34,276 nucleotides of DNA from Caccovivens sp964594865 (GTDB taxonomy: Bacteria > Bacillota > Clostridia > Christensenellales > UBA1242). Below, one piece after another: positions 14,777 through 25,400 of this stretch (the stretch's first letter is position 1; every line of letters starts with the position of its first letter). A program made the position numbers and the translations under genes. The notes beneath the pieces are model-generated. The model did not search any database. It was not told where the DNA came from and was given only the letters and a program-made list of their open reading frames with translations. The stretch covers positions 1-34,276 of the forward strand of contig CAZQMZ010000010.1 of the NCBI GenBank assembly GCA_964594865.1, given 5' to 3'.

Positions 14777-15379
14777 TCAATCCACTGTTTCTTCATCCAA
14801 ATATGTTGCCATATAGTCAGCGACATGAAAAAGAAATGCCGTTGGAAATTTGTGAAAAACTTCGTTCAAAATGTTTGAGTTGTTTATTGTTCTGCTGTCA
14901 AAAGCGCCCATATGCCAATTTATTGCCATTGCTTCTTCACGAGTCAAACGCATAAATCCAGAAATCATGTAAACAGATTTTTCTCCGTGACCATATGGCA
15001 AAGAATCGGAATATTTATAATAAGGTTTTTGCACCCACTGCCCATCCACCTTGACGTTACGCATATCCACTGTATATGTGTTCACTTTGCAAATGTCATG
15101 CAAAAGAGCAATGATTGTCACGCTCTCCGCTGAAATCATCCGCGTCCAATTTTCGCCATATTCGTTTTTCAAAAGATTGACAAAGCGTTTATATACATTC
15201 AAACTGTGCGCACACAACCCGCCTTCAAAATTGTTATGACGTCGTCCAGATGCTGGAGCTGTGAAAAAGTCTGTCTTTTCAAGATAGTTCAACAATTCTT
15301 CCGCACCTTCGCGCTCGACATTTTCATAAAAAATTTCCAAAAATTCTGCCTTTATATCTTCAATTTTTAATTCTTCCAT
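14777..15379 (-). CDS. HD-domain hydrolase (YhaM-like HD module)
   Basis: Soluble 200-residue HD superfamily phosphohydrolase. After an N-terminal helical part, GRRHNNFEGGLCAHSL carries the first ligand His58, the His94-Asp95 doublet sits in LLHDICK, and later His and Asp residues (NWHMGAF, HVADYMA) complete a metal site. The GGLxxHSLNV pattern is that of HD hydrolases such as the C-terminal half of the exoribonuclease YhaM, but the OB-fold RNA-binding half is absent. The target is unknown. AAAGGAG supports the start. It follows holA by 42 bases and may be in the comEC-holA transcript. Confidence 0.85.
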   Translation of the reverse strand: MEELKIEDIKAEFLEIFYENVEREGAEELLNYLEKTDFFTAPASGRRHNNFEGGLCAHSLNVYKRFVNLLKNEYGENWTRMISAESVTIIALLHDICKVNTYTVDMRNVKVDGQWVQKPYYKYSDSLPYGHGEKSVYMISGFMRLTREEAMAINWHMGAFDSRTINNSNILNEVFHKFPTAFLFHVADYMATYLDEETVD

Positions 15380-15421
15380 ATTTTTCTCCTTTGCGATTCA
15401 GAAATAACTATATAACATATA

Positions 15422-16354
15422 TTAACAATAAAGAATGCCAAAAATCAAATAATACAGTGCATTTTCCACTTGCATTTGCCCGTTTTTGATGTAAAAATCG
15501 ACATCGTTGAGCATTTCATAAATGTTTTTAAGTTGCAATTTTGAAAAATTTTTTGTCAATGCACGCGCTTTTGTGATGGCATATTCTTTCACAGACAAAA
15601 GTTCGGCAAGCTCTTTGTCTGAAAGATTGGAAACAGAAACAAAAAACAATCTTCTGAAATGATTTAAAATCAAAGAGAAGGTTTTTGTGTCCTTATCCAT
15701 CAAATTCAAAAGTTCGACCGCCTTGCTTGCATCACGTCTGGAAAGTGCATCCGTCAGTTCAAACACTGTGAACTCTGTTTCCTTGCACACAAGCTCTTCA
15801 ATTTGCTTGTCTGTAATTTGAAAACTGTCACACGCAATCAGCTTGTCCATTTCGTTTTTGATTAAGGAATAATATCCACAGCACGACTCAATAAGTTTTT
15901 GACAAGCATCTGTGGAAATGCTTTTTCCATATTTGTTGAGCTCTGCACGTATGATCGCTTTCAAATTTTCGTCGTCGAGTCTTTTGGCGCTGACCTTTTG
16001 CGCAATCAAAAAATCAAACTTGTTGAAAAAATCAAAAATCACCAAACACGTGCTTTCAACAGGTGTTTTGAGATAATTTTGCAGTTTTTTCTTAAAATTT
16101 TCTGGAATTTTTGTGATATTTTTAAGCAAAATCACTTTTTTATCACTTCCAATTGGTAGAGTTTCACAGGCATCAATCACCACATCTCCGTCAAAACTGT
16201 CGTCATCAAAAGCGATGAAATTGAACTCTTCCAAAGTCAAATTGCAAGCGTTTTTGATCAGTTCCAACGCACGCGAATAGAGAAGAATGTCTTCCCCTTG
16301 CACCACATAGCACGGCTCAACTTTTTTTGTTAATCTTGATTTCAATGTTTTCAA
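15422..16354 (-). CDS. holA: DNA polymerase III delta subunit (clamp loader)
   Basis: Delta wrench of the clamp loader that opens the beta ring, partner of DnaX, 310 residues. AAA+-like N-terminal fold beginning with CYVVQGEDILL, without a Walker A, a middle part with LKTPVESTCLVIFDF, and a C-terminal helical collar domain ending YLIFGILYC. I choose TTG at 16354 as start: AGGAGG is eight bases upstream, whereas the in-frame GTG at 16363 would overlap it. The TTG and the comEC TGA share two bases (TTGA), so translation is coupled. The comEC-holA order is common in Firmicutes. Confidence 0.92.
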   Translation of the reverse strand: MKTLKSRLTKKVEPCYVVQGEDILLYSRALELIKNACNLTLEEFNFIAFDDDSFDGDVVIDACETLPIGSDKKVILLKNITKIPENFKKKLQNYLKTPVESTCLVIFDFFNKFDFLIAQKVSAKRLDDENLKAIIRAELNKYGKSISTDACQKLIESCCGYYSLIKNEMDKLIACDSFQITDKQIEELVCKETEFTVFELTDALSRRDASKAVELLNLMDKDTKTFSLILNHFRRLFFVSVSNLSDKELAELLSVKEYAITKARALTKNFSKLQLKNIYEMLNDVDFYIKNGQMQVENALYYLIFGILYC

Positions 16355-18471
16355 TCTAAACACCTCCTTGAATAATTTTTTCCGCTTATTTCATAAGCCA
16401 CATTGCCATCGTTTTCATATGATGAACTTGCAATATCACAAGAATAGTATGTCAAAAAGATGGAACTTTCGTCAAAATAGGAAGCATAGGACTCATGCTT
16501 GCCCAAAACCACAAAATCATAATTCTCAACAGGTAAACTTGAAAGTTGTGTTTCTGTCAAAGTCCAATCGCGAAGAATGAAAATTGTTGTGTCGTCAAAA
16601 GAAATTTCCAGCCCCAACATTCGAGTGCCATATCCGCGATAAACAAATGTAAATCCGCCCACCGAACCTTCTTCGTTCAGTTCCATGAGCACTTCGTTGT
16701 CATAGCCCTGGCCACCGTCTGCGCGTATCAAAGTTTCAACACCAATTTCGTTTGCGCTATCAATCAAAATAGTTGGTTTTTGCAAGACAAAAGCAGTTGT
16801 GATTTGTTTGATTTCCAACGCATTCAAAAGTTTCCTTGTGAAAGATTCATATCCAAAATCCACAATAACCGATTCTCCCTTGCTGTTTGTTAAAACAAGC
16901 ACGCTGTAAGAATAATTATAGCAATAAACCAAAGATGAAGTCACCGGAAATTGAACATAACTCACCCCATACAAAACTGCACTGAGAGCAAAAACTGACG
17001 AACAACAAATCGCTTTCACTTTTCTGCTGGTGAGAAAATAATGACTCAACAAGAAGAAAAGAACAAACAAACTCGCCACAAAGAAGATGTCAAAAGGCTC
17101 TATAGTTGTCAACAAACTTGTGCTTCCAAAAAAGTTTGCCACGATTTCAATTACTGAAAATCCCCAACCACAAATTTGCAAAAGAAAACCTAAAAACGGC
17201 AACATAGCGACAAGCAAGACAGAAACAAAGAGCAAAGGATAGAGCACAGAAAAGAATGGAATGACAACAAGATTGACAAAAAATGAGAGAAAATTGAGAG
17301 TTCCATCAATCATTCCCAAAAATGGCAAAATCCCAATTTGGATTCCAATTGAAATTGAAAACGAACTTGCCACAGCACGCGGAAAAATTTTGGTGAGAAG
17401 TTTGTTTATTGTTGGCGCGATGATATAGATTGAAAGCACACAGAAGAAAGACATCAAAAACCCAACATCAAGAGCGGACAGTGGCGAAAAAATCAAGATA
17501 ATGAGTCCCGCAAGTCCCAGCGATGAAAGTCCATCATACCACTTTCCAGAAATTCGAGTGAAAAACAGCACCAACCCCATGATTCCTGCTCTGAGAATCG
17601 ACGGAGAATAGCCACAAAAAGTGGCATAGACTCCAAGGAAAACAAGGCATATGAAAAAATTGAGCATACCTTTGATTCGGCATTTTTTCAGCACCCACCC
17701 CAAAAGTGCAATCAAGAAACTTACATGAAGACCGGAAACCGTGAGAAGATGAATTATTCCCGAAGATTGATAGGCAAGATAGACATCATCGTCCAAATCA
17801 TTCTTGTCTCCAAAAAGGACAGCATATGCAACAGAGCCGTTTGTTTCTCCCATGCAATCATAGAGCACTTCTTTCACTTTCAAGCGAAATTTTTCAATCA
17901 ATGTCAAAGAATTGCCCTGAATTTCCACTTCATCAATGTCGACCGATGCCGTGTATGGTGTTCGGTCGCGATAATATGAACTGTTGAAACTTCCCAAAGT
18001 GAAAAGTTTGACATTTTGGACATTGGTGGTGAATGAAACGATGTCACCAATCTCAAAATCGCTGCTGCTGTCAAAACTCAACACCAAAGAAATGTTTCCG
18101 GCACTTTCTCCGTCAATTGTGACATCTTTCAGAATGATTGTTGCACTGCCACCATAGGTGGAATATTTCACATCATCGGAAATTCTGCCAACCACACTCA
18201 CCTGTCCGGTGTAAGTTTTTCCTTCAAACATAGAAAGCCCCACAAAAAACCAGCCCAACCCCAGCATAAACACACACAAAACAACCGCCAGACACTTGAA
18301 ATATTTTTTCCAAATTGAATAGACTATGAAGACAAGCAAAATGACAACATCAAAAATGATATATCTCAAATTTCCGTCAAAAACAAACTTTGCTGTTGCA
18401 ATTGCCAGCAAAAATGAAAGAAAAACATAAAAAAGCGGTCTTGAATTGAATTGTTTTTTCTTCTCATCCAT
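16351..18471 (-). CDS. comEC: ComEC/Rec2-type DNA uptake channel protein
   Basis: Polytopic membrane protein thought to carry transforming single-stranded DNA across the membrane, 706 residues. N-terminal hydrophobic helices (about 10-85), then the OB-fold-like extracellular part with GQVSVVGRISDDV, and the competence domain (about 215-480) with GDKNDLDDDVYLAYQSSGIIHLL-type start, the conserved HLLTVSGLHVSFL stretch and LRAGIMGLV. The C-terminal beta-lactamase-like domain is present as a fold (VIVDFGYES) but the metal-binding HxHxDH is missing: that position reads TTAFVLQKPT. No ribosome binding site before ATG 18471. Confidence 0.92.
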   Translation of the reverse strand: MDEKKKQFNSRPLFYVFLSFLLAIATAKFVFDGNLRYIIFDVVILLVFIVYSIWKKYFKCLAVVLCVFMLGLGWFFVGLSMFEGKTYTGQVSVVGRISDDVKYSTYGGSATIILKDVTIDGESAGNISLVLSFDSSSDFEIGDIVSFTTNVQNVKLFTLGSFNSSYYRDRTPYTASVDIDEVEIQGNSLTLIEKFRLKVKEVLYDCMGETNGSVAYAVLFGDKNDLDDDVYLAYQSSGIIHLLTVSGLHVSFLIALLGWVLKKCRIKGMLNFFICLVFLGVYATFCGYSPSILRAGIMGLVLFFTRISGKWYDGLSSLGLAGLIILIFSPLSALDVGFLMSFFCVLSIYIIAPTINKLLTKIFPRAVASSFSISIGIQIGILPFLGMIDGTLNFLSFFVNLVVIPFFSVLYPLLFVSVLLVAMLPFLGFLLQICGWGFSVIEIVANFFGSTSLLTTIEPFDIFFVASLFVLFFLLSHYFLTSRKVKAICCSSVFALSAVLYGVSYVQFPVTSSLVYCYNYSYSVLVLTNSKGESVIVDFGYESFTRKLLNALEIKQITTAFVLQKPTILIDSANEIGVETLIRADGGQGYDNEVLMELNEEGSVGGFTFVYRGYGTRMLGLEISFDDTTIFILRDWTLTETQLSSLPVENYDFVVLGKHESYASYFDESSIFLTYYSCDIASSSYENDGNVAYEISGKNYSRRCLD

Positions 18472-18482
18472 AATTTACAAAA

Positions 18483-18511
18483 ATGATAGCATAAAGCGAC
18501 AAATTTTGCAA
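18483..18511 (-). promoter_or_regulatory. comEC promoter with very short leader
   Basis: TTGCAA (18506-18511), a 17-base spacer and TATCAT (18483-18488) with an extended TGC. The predicted start leaves only about five or six bases before the comEC ATG, too few for a Shine-Dalgarno, and none is seen. Confidence 0.5.
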
Positions 18512-18530
18512 ATTAATTGAGAAAACAGCA

Positions 18531-19361
18531 TTATTTTGTTTCTTTTGAATTTATTTTTCTGTTTCTTAACACAACATATGCCACAAACATTCCAACAATC
18601 ACCAACAAGAGTGCGGTCAAATACCAAATCGGCGTGTTTATATATGAAGTATAAAAAGTTATTGTGCCATCTTCTTCAATTTCCGCCAAAGTTTTGATGA
18701 ACACATTGTGATGAAAGTTTTCGTCATCATATGTTATGTCAGAGTTTAGAGTTGTGGAAGTTGTGGCATAGTCATAGATGAAAGAACTGTCGTCAAGAAT
18801 TTTCAAATATTCTTCACTGTCCAATCCTGAATTTGAACACCACGATTGAATTGCCATTGAACAAATGAGTTTCAAGTTTTCGGCACTTTCTGTCGACAAA
18901 GGAAAATTGATTGTCATTTCCATTTTTTTGACAAAAAAGCCTGTCGTTGAAATTTGTGTTTCATTTTCAGAGTCGTCACTTCCAAAGAATGTTTTTTGAC
19001 TTTCCAAATCGTCAAAAACTATGGAAAATCCAATTCCGTCGACATTTGAAAAATAGGTGCATCCTGAAACTTGCACTCCGTCCGTTGCCTTCTGTCGATA
19101 TTGTTCTGCAAGAGCGTTGATGTAAGTGGCAAGATAGAACTGATATATCTTGATTTCGCTGTCAGCAACATTCATATCTTCAAAGAAAGCGGTGTTTAAA
19201 GGAAAAATATATGTGATTGAAATTTCGCCAGACGAACTTGTTTGTCTGATGATTCTGAAAGCATTTGTTTGATTTATCTCCGTTTGTTGTGAAGATTGAC
19301 ATCCCACGCAACAAAAAATGGAGCAAAAGATTAAAAAAAGAGTAAAAATCGATTTTTTCAT
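18531..19361 (-). CDS. Lipoprotein with C-terminal membrane helix
   Basis: Unrecognised 276-residue envelope protein. The signal segment ends CVGC with the predicted lipidated Cys at 21; Cys at the -3 position is unusual for a lipobox. The middle is a Ser/Thr/Asp-rich extracytoplasmic domain containing a helix (IYQFYLATYINALAEQYRQK). Residues about 245-265 form a membrane helix followed by a basic RNRK tail, so the protein would be held at both ends. It lies 57 bases after the giant lipoprotein gene on the same strand and could work with it. No Shine-Dalgarno is seen; a TATAAA box ends six bases before the ATG. Confidence 0.75.
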   Translation of the reverse strand: MKKSIFTLFLIFCSIFCCVGCQSSQQTEINQTNAFRIIRQTSSSGEISITYIFPLNTAFFEDMNVADSEIKIYQFYLATYINALAEQYRQKATDGVQVSGCTYFSNVDGIGFSIVFDDLESQKTFFGSDDSENETQISTTGFFVKKMEMTINFPLSTESAENLKLICSMAIQSWCSNSGLDSEEYLKILDDSSFIYDYATTSTTLNSDITYDDENFHHNVFIKTLAEIEEDGTITFYTSYINTPIWYLTALLLVIVGMFVAYVVLRNRKINSKETK

Positions 19362-19367
19362 AATCTA

Positions 19368-19373
19368 TTTATA
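19368..19373 (-). promoter_or_regulatory. Candidate leaderless -10 box of lipoprotein gene
   Basis: TATAAA ends exactly six bases before the ATG at 19361. No convincing -35 hexamer is found. It counts mainly as one member of the recurrent -10 to ATG pattern. Confidence 0.35.
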
Positions 19374-19418
19374 CTCTTTTTTTTGAACGAATATTCTCTT
19401 CTTTGCAAGCAACACGCT

Positions 19419-22400
19419 TTAGGTGGAAATGTATGTTCCGCTCCAGGACCAATTGCTATCGTTTGTGAAAGAACAAGTTCCACTGTTGGTGTTTGTGCCA
19501 GAAAAACCACTTTTTGTCAACACCACAACTCCTGCAACATAGCAAGCGACATTGTTGTTTGTAATGGCTGAGACAGAGAAAGAAAGATTGTTTGCACAGT
19601 ATGTCATAATGGAAGAAGTGGCGTTTGTGACAACGATTCCAGCAAGCTGAACAAATGTGGTTCTTGTTGCACAAGTGACGGTCACAGTTCCAGTGTCCGT
19701 GCTGCAACTTGTTATTGTTGCATAGTTTGTGTAAGCAATTCCACCAAAAGAAATCAAAACTGAATTGTTGTAGTCGGAAATTGAAATTGAAGTTCGAAGT
19801 TCACAATTTGAAATTGTTGCAGAACTTCCTTGATTGATTGAAGCAATTCCACTGTATGCGTGAGCATATTTGTTTGTATAGTCGCCATAGAAATAAGTCT
19901 CAAAACTTGTGACTGTGACACCACTGATTGTTCCAGCATTGTTGATCACAAGCCCTGACATAAGAGCATTGTTCGCTATGGTGGTATAATTTTCTCCACC
20001 AAAATTCACATTCAGCACAATTCCACTCACTCTGGCAGTGGAAGTGAAATTTTCAAAAAGAGCACTGCCATAATTATACACCAAACTTTCTCCGTCCGTC
20101 AAAGTGAGTTGCGTCAAATCGGTGCGAATCGTAACCGATGTTGAAAGTTCACTCACGCCTGTGGAAGTATATGTGATGGTGTTGCCGTTTCCAATAATCA
20201 CGCCGCCAAAATCGCCTTGGAAATAAATTCCTTCAAATTCCAAATTAACACTTGTTCTCAAATCGAAATAGAACATACTTTCTTCTGTGTGGGTCGTTCC
20301 GTTTTGTGTGTATGAAACGAGATATGAATCTTTTGTCATGCGATATGCAATATTTTGAAATTGAGCAGTTGTTTGAATGACATACGGCGCAGTAGATGTT
20401 CCACTTCCTCCAGAGAAAAGATTGAATGTCTCTTGGTTGCTGGACGTTGAAGCAGATTGCAAATTGTTGTTGTCAACCTTGACAATCACCGAAATGGAAA
20501 CGTCTCCAATGATTGTTGGTGTGAAGGAATTGCTTGTTGTGGTGTAAGTTCTCGTTTCACCTGAAGCATATCTCGCCTCAACAATATAGACAGGACTGGC
20601 ACTTGCTGATGATGTGAATTCCCAAGAGAAAGTTTGAGTTGTTTCGTTCCAAGTGATGTTGCTCACACCAGAAGAGCGTTCAAGAGTGATTGTTTCGCTT
20701 TGATCACTGAACAAGGTGTTTGTGGTTTCTGGATTTTCGACAATTGCCTTGATTGTGATTGTCAAGGAATCGTTGTTACCGACCACCAAAACATATTCTT
20801 CAACACTGTTGTTTCCCTCTCTCAAAATTGTTATGTATGGCTGATCTGCATTCAACTCGAAAGTATATGTCCCTTCACTCATTGTGACACTGACTTGCAA
20901 AATGTTGTTTTCATTTCCTGTGGTTGCAAAATAGCTCTCAAAAGTCATCATCTCATCCGAGCCCGAATTGACAATCGCATAGTCATCTTCTCCCACAGTC
21001 GCAAGTTTTGTCACCTCCACATTTGTCCCTTTTGATTTGACAAATGCATTTGAGTTGCTGGAAGTTCTTGTGACATAGACAGTCAAAGTATGTTTACCAC
21101 TTTGAATTTCTCCTGCATCTTCAGTGAAAATGATAAGGAAACTTGACAAATTTTCGCCAGCCGATGTATATGCATAGACAGAGAACTGTCCAGAAATTTC
21201 ATTGTCATTCTCGTCTGTGACAATGAAAGCATAATAATTCAAAAGATTCGTATCAGTCACATCATACAGTGTTGAAACAGAGAAAATCCAAGAAAGTTTC
21301 CCTTCCCCCGTGACTGAAAGTGATGTCACAGAATCAATTTGTGTGATTCCTGTCAGTTCAGCACCATTGCCCATAAGAACATAGGTGCCGTCAGTGTATT
21401 TCACTTCGCCGTTAACATATCCGCCTTCAACAAGTTCCAGTCCACTTTCGTTATTCACAACGCCAGCAAATGCTTGAACGGTTGCACGAATGTTGCAATC
21501 TGTTGTGTCAAGTGTGAAATATTTGAAATCAAACTGAGTTTCCAAAGTGTAATAAACTTTGGTTTCAACATCTTCCGTGGATGTTTCATTTGTGCTGGAA
21601 TAATATGATGTATAGGTTGTCAATGTCACCTTATAGACAATTTTTGCGCCACTTTCAATTGTGGTTCCGTCTAGATTGCCCGTCACTGCATTCCAAGTCA
21701 AAATGCCATCGCTGGAAATCTCCAAACCTGTGACCGTGCTCAACATGCTTGCTTCAATTTCCACTTCTTTACTTCTGAGAGCGATGTGACCTTCTGTGTC
21801 TTCTTGACAAATTACGTTTTTGATGTAATAGTTATCCGCCGTGTCATCTTTTGTTGTCAAGACGGCAGTTGAACCCAATTGAATGACAGTGAATTTTTCA
21901 GCAGATTGTTCAGTTAATTTATAGCTATACGCATCATCTGAGTCGCTCATACCTGTGGTGCCGACAGCATAGTTTGTGACGGCAGTGTTTGACAGCAATG
22001 TGTAATATGATTGATCTGTGGAAATATCGTTATATATCTTATACTGATATATCCCATTGTTTTCATTGTCCGAATGAGTGTTTTGCAAATTAGACGTATT
22101 GACACTGCCATCAACCACCAAATAGCCATAGGTGTTGGACAAGGACGGTTGAGCAAGTTTATACACTCCGTCCACCAAATATGTTGCACTGTCCACATAG
22201 ATTGTGTTGTTTGAAATTATTCCACGCACAATGAACTGCAATCTATATGTTCCGGATGAATACTCATCAAGTGCAAAACTGAATGTCCTTGTTGCTGTTG
22301 TTCCTTCGCCTTCAACATCTTGTAGGATAATTTGTTCTGAGTTTCTTTGAATCAAAACTGTTGTTTGTCTGTTATATTGTGTCGTCCACCTAAATTCTCC

Positions 22401-25400
22401 GTCCGTCACTGAGAAAGATGAGAATGTCAAGAAAGTGATGGAATAATATTCCGATTTGCTGGAAATGGAATAATTATTTCCGACAGCATATATTTGCATT
22501 TCAGTGTTGGCCAAACCTGAAAGGATGCTCTCATAGACACCCAAAAGAGAATTGCCGTTGTTGTAGTTTATGTATAGCGTCAAAGTGGTGTCAGATTCAT
22601 TCGCTGTCAAAGGCACTGTGCCATAAGAATCCGAACTGTCAATTAAACTCAAACTATAACTCAAATTTCCTTTGGTTATGGCAAAAGCATATGATCCAAT
22701 CACCAAAACATAGTTGTCCGCTGTTTCTTGAACAAAATCGCCTGCGCTATAATTCCAAATCGAACTCTTTCGAATTGTGATGATGTATGTCGTCAAATAT
22801 GTGCTTGAATCGGTGCTTGATGTCACACTTACTTTTGGTGTTGCATTGACATAGATCACATTGTCATTTGATCCGCCAAGCCCATTTGAATAAGTATACC
22901 AAGCAGAATTGATTGTTTGACTTCCGCCAATAAGGCAATAGTCAAGTGTATATGCACCGGCAGAAAGCGCTTCGAAATATTCGTCAAAAATTGTGTTCTT
23001 GTTGGCAACACCAAAGCTTCCACTTTCAAGGAGATTTTGGAAACGTGTGATCATGCTTTGGACTGAGCTGTTTTGACTTGCATTGTATGCACCTTGCAGA
23101 TTTTCTAAAACTGTTGCAGAGCTAGAATTGTTATTTTCTGCAAAATTCAAGAAACTTGCAAGGAACAAGGATGCGTCCACTGTGAATGTTGTCACAACAC
23201 CTGTTTCTGTGTTTGTGAATCTCAAGCACAGAGAGATGTTTCCGTTGATAAGATCAGAAAGTGTGAATGTGAAAGGACTTGTGAACACTGTTGAAGAAAG
23301 AGCGTCTGCCAAATCTGAATAATTCACACTCGAAGATTGCGTCAAAAGTTGGAAGAGATCATCACTTTGCGACCATTCAATTTTGAGAGTGCCGCCTTCA
23401 AGAATTAATGGAGAGTTGATTTGGTTGCGATAGATAACCAGCGGATTGCCTTCATCATCGGTGTCAAAAACCTTTTTCGATGCAAGTGTCATCAAACTGC
23501 CACTGCTCACACCTTTCACCGCCAAATAGACTTGTGTGCCTGTGCCAACATAATCTGAAACATTGAAAGTGGTTGAACTTGATGATGGCACAACTATGAA
23601 AGAATTGTTTTCCAAATCTGTGTATATATAAACATAATATCCATCTGCATTCGTGTCACCCACTGACCAAGCCAAATTTCCGCGATTTATTTCCACATTT
23701 GTCACACCGGCAAGTCTATAAAATTCAAGAGCGCTGCTGGTTGCAGAGATTGTGTATACTCCACTGATAAGCGAAACACGTGTGAACGACATGGAAAGAG
23801 TTCCTGTCAAATCAAGTTCATTGTCTTCATCATCCGTCAAATTGTCAAAAAGGTCAACCAGATTTATTGCAAACAAACTTTCAAGTTCCATTTCACTGGC
23901 ATAAGCAACAAGTTGTGCGTTGTCGACAAAAACAATGTAAGTTTCATCGCCTTGAGTGATTGTGACATAAATTCCCAAAGTCGTTTTAGTTGATGTGAAC
24001 AGAACATAAGTGTTCAAGTTGTTTTCATCTTTGACGATATAATCACCATCTTCATAGAAATTGACACTGTTTTCATATCCATATGTGAAAGAAGCGTAAC
24101 GATTCGAAACAACATATTCATATTCTCCATTGCTTGAAAGCACCCAGAAATATAGTTGCCTTTGAGATGTGACGCCCAAACCTTGCAAGATTTCAATCAA
24201 ACTGTAAGTGAAGATATATTCATCTGTGTTGCCATCAAGGTTGTCCGTTTCAATTGGAGTGAATTCAAAGTAATTTCCTGTGAAAATGCCGTCGCTCTCC
24301 GTGCTGACATATATCTTTTCCACATTTGTGTATTCCAAAGTGAAAGAAAGGCTGTCTGTGGTTTGCTCGTTGTAAGCAATGTTTGAAATGCCGAGACTCT
24401 TGATGTAAATTTCACTTGAAATCCAAACTGAATCCAGAACTATATCTGTCAAGGATGAAAGATCTCCCATAACCATAATTTGCACATAGAATCCGTCTTC
24501 TTCGTCAACAGCTGATGTGTCAATTGTGTTTGAACTCAAAGTTGTCCAACCAACAACCACAATATTTTCGCTTGTCAAAATCCTGTATAAATATGTTTCA
24601 TTTCCTTGTCTTTCAAACACCAAAGTTCCATTTTCAACAGCAAAGTCACTGCTTGAATGTGAATTTTCAATTATTTCAAAGTTAACTGCTTGCGCAACAG
24701 AATCGTTGTAAGTGCTGTCATTGCCTTTGGCAACAATTTCCAGTCTAAGTTCAGCACCAGAACTCAAATCGATTGACAAATCCGCATAACTTTCGCCAAA
24801 CAATTCATAGACAGTGTATGTGATTGTGCTATTTTGTGTGTGAGAAGAAACATCGCCCAAAGTGATTGTTGAAAGATATGTATAAGTTTCGTTTTCAACA
24901 ACATAGACAGTGATTTCATAGCCACTTGCATTCGTCACCGCATCCCACGAAATTTCAATTTGATTGTTTTCATTTCTTCCAAATGTAACGCCTGTCACAT
25001 TGCCGAGACGGCTGATTATGTATGTTTCGCTCAAAGCTTGTGAAGAAATATAATTTCCATTTGCCGTTGAAGTGACCGCTGTGATTGTGTATGTGATTGT
25101 TCCTGAAACTTCTGGCAAAACAAATTGCAAATCATCAGAGTCAGAGTTTGAAAGGACATAAGTTGTTTGGTTTTCTGAAATATAGATTATGTAGAACACT
25201 TCCACCGAATTGTCGTCATCAATCTCAAATCCAGCACTTGTTCGAGTGATGCTTGGCGTTGCCAGCACGATGTATTCGATTGAAATTGTCGATGCTGACG
25301 GAAGATAATATGTTCCTTCGCCGGAATAATAGTTGATGTAAGCCGAAATTGTCAGTATCCCGCCGTTTTGTAAATATGTTGAAATGAACGTGGATAAATC

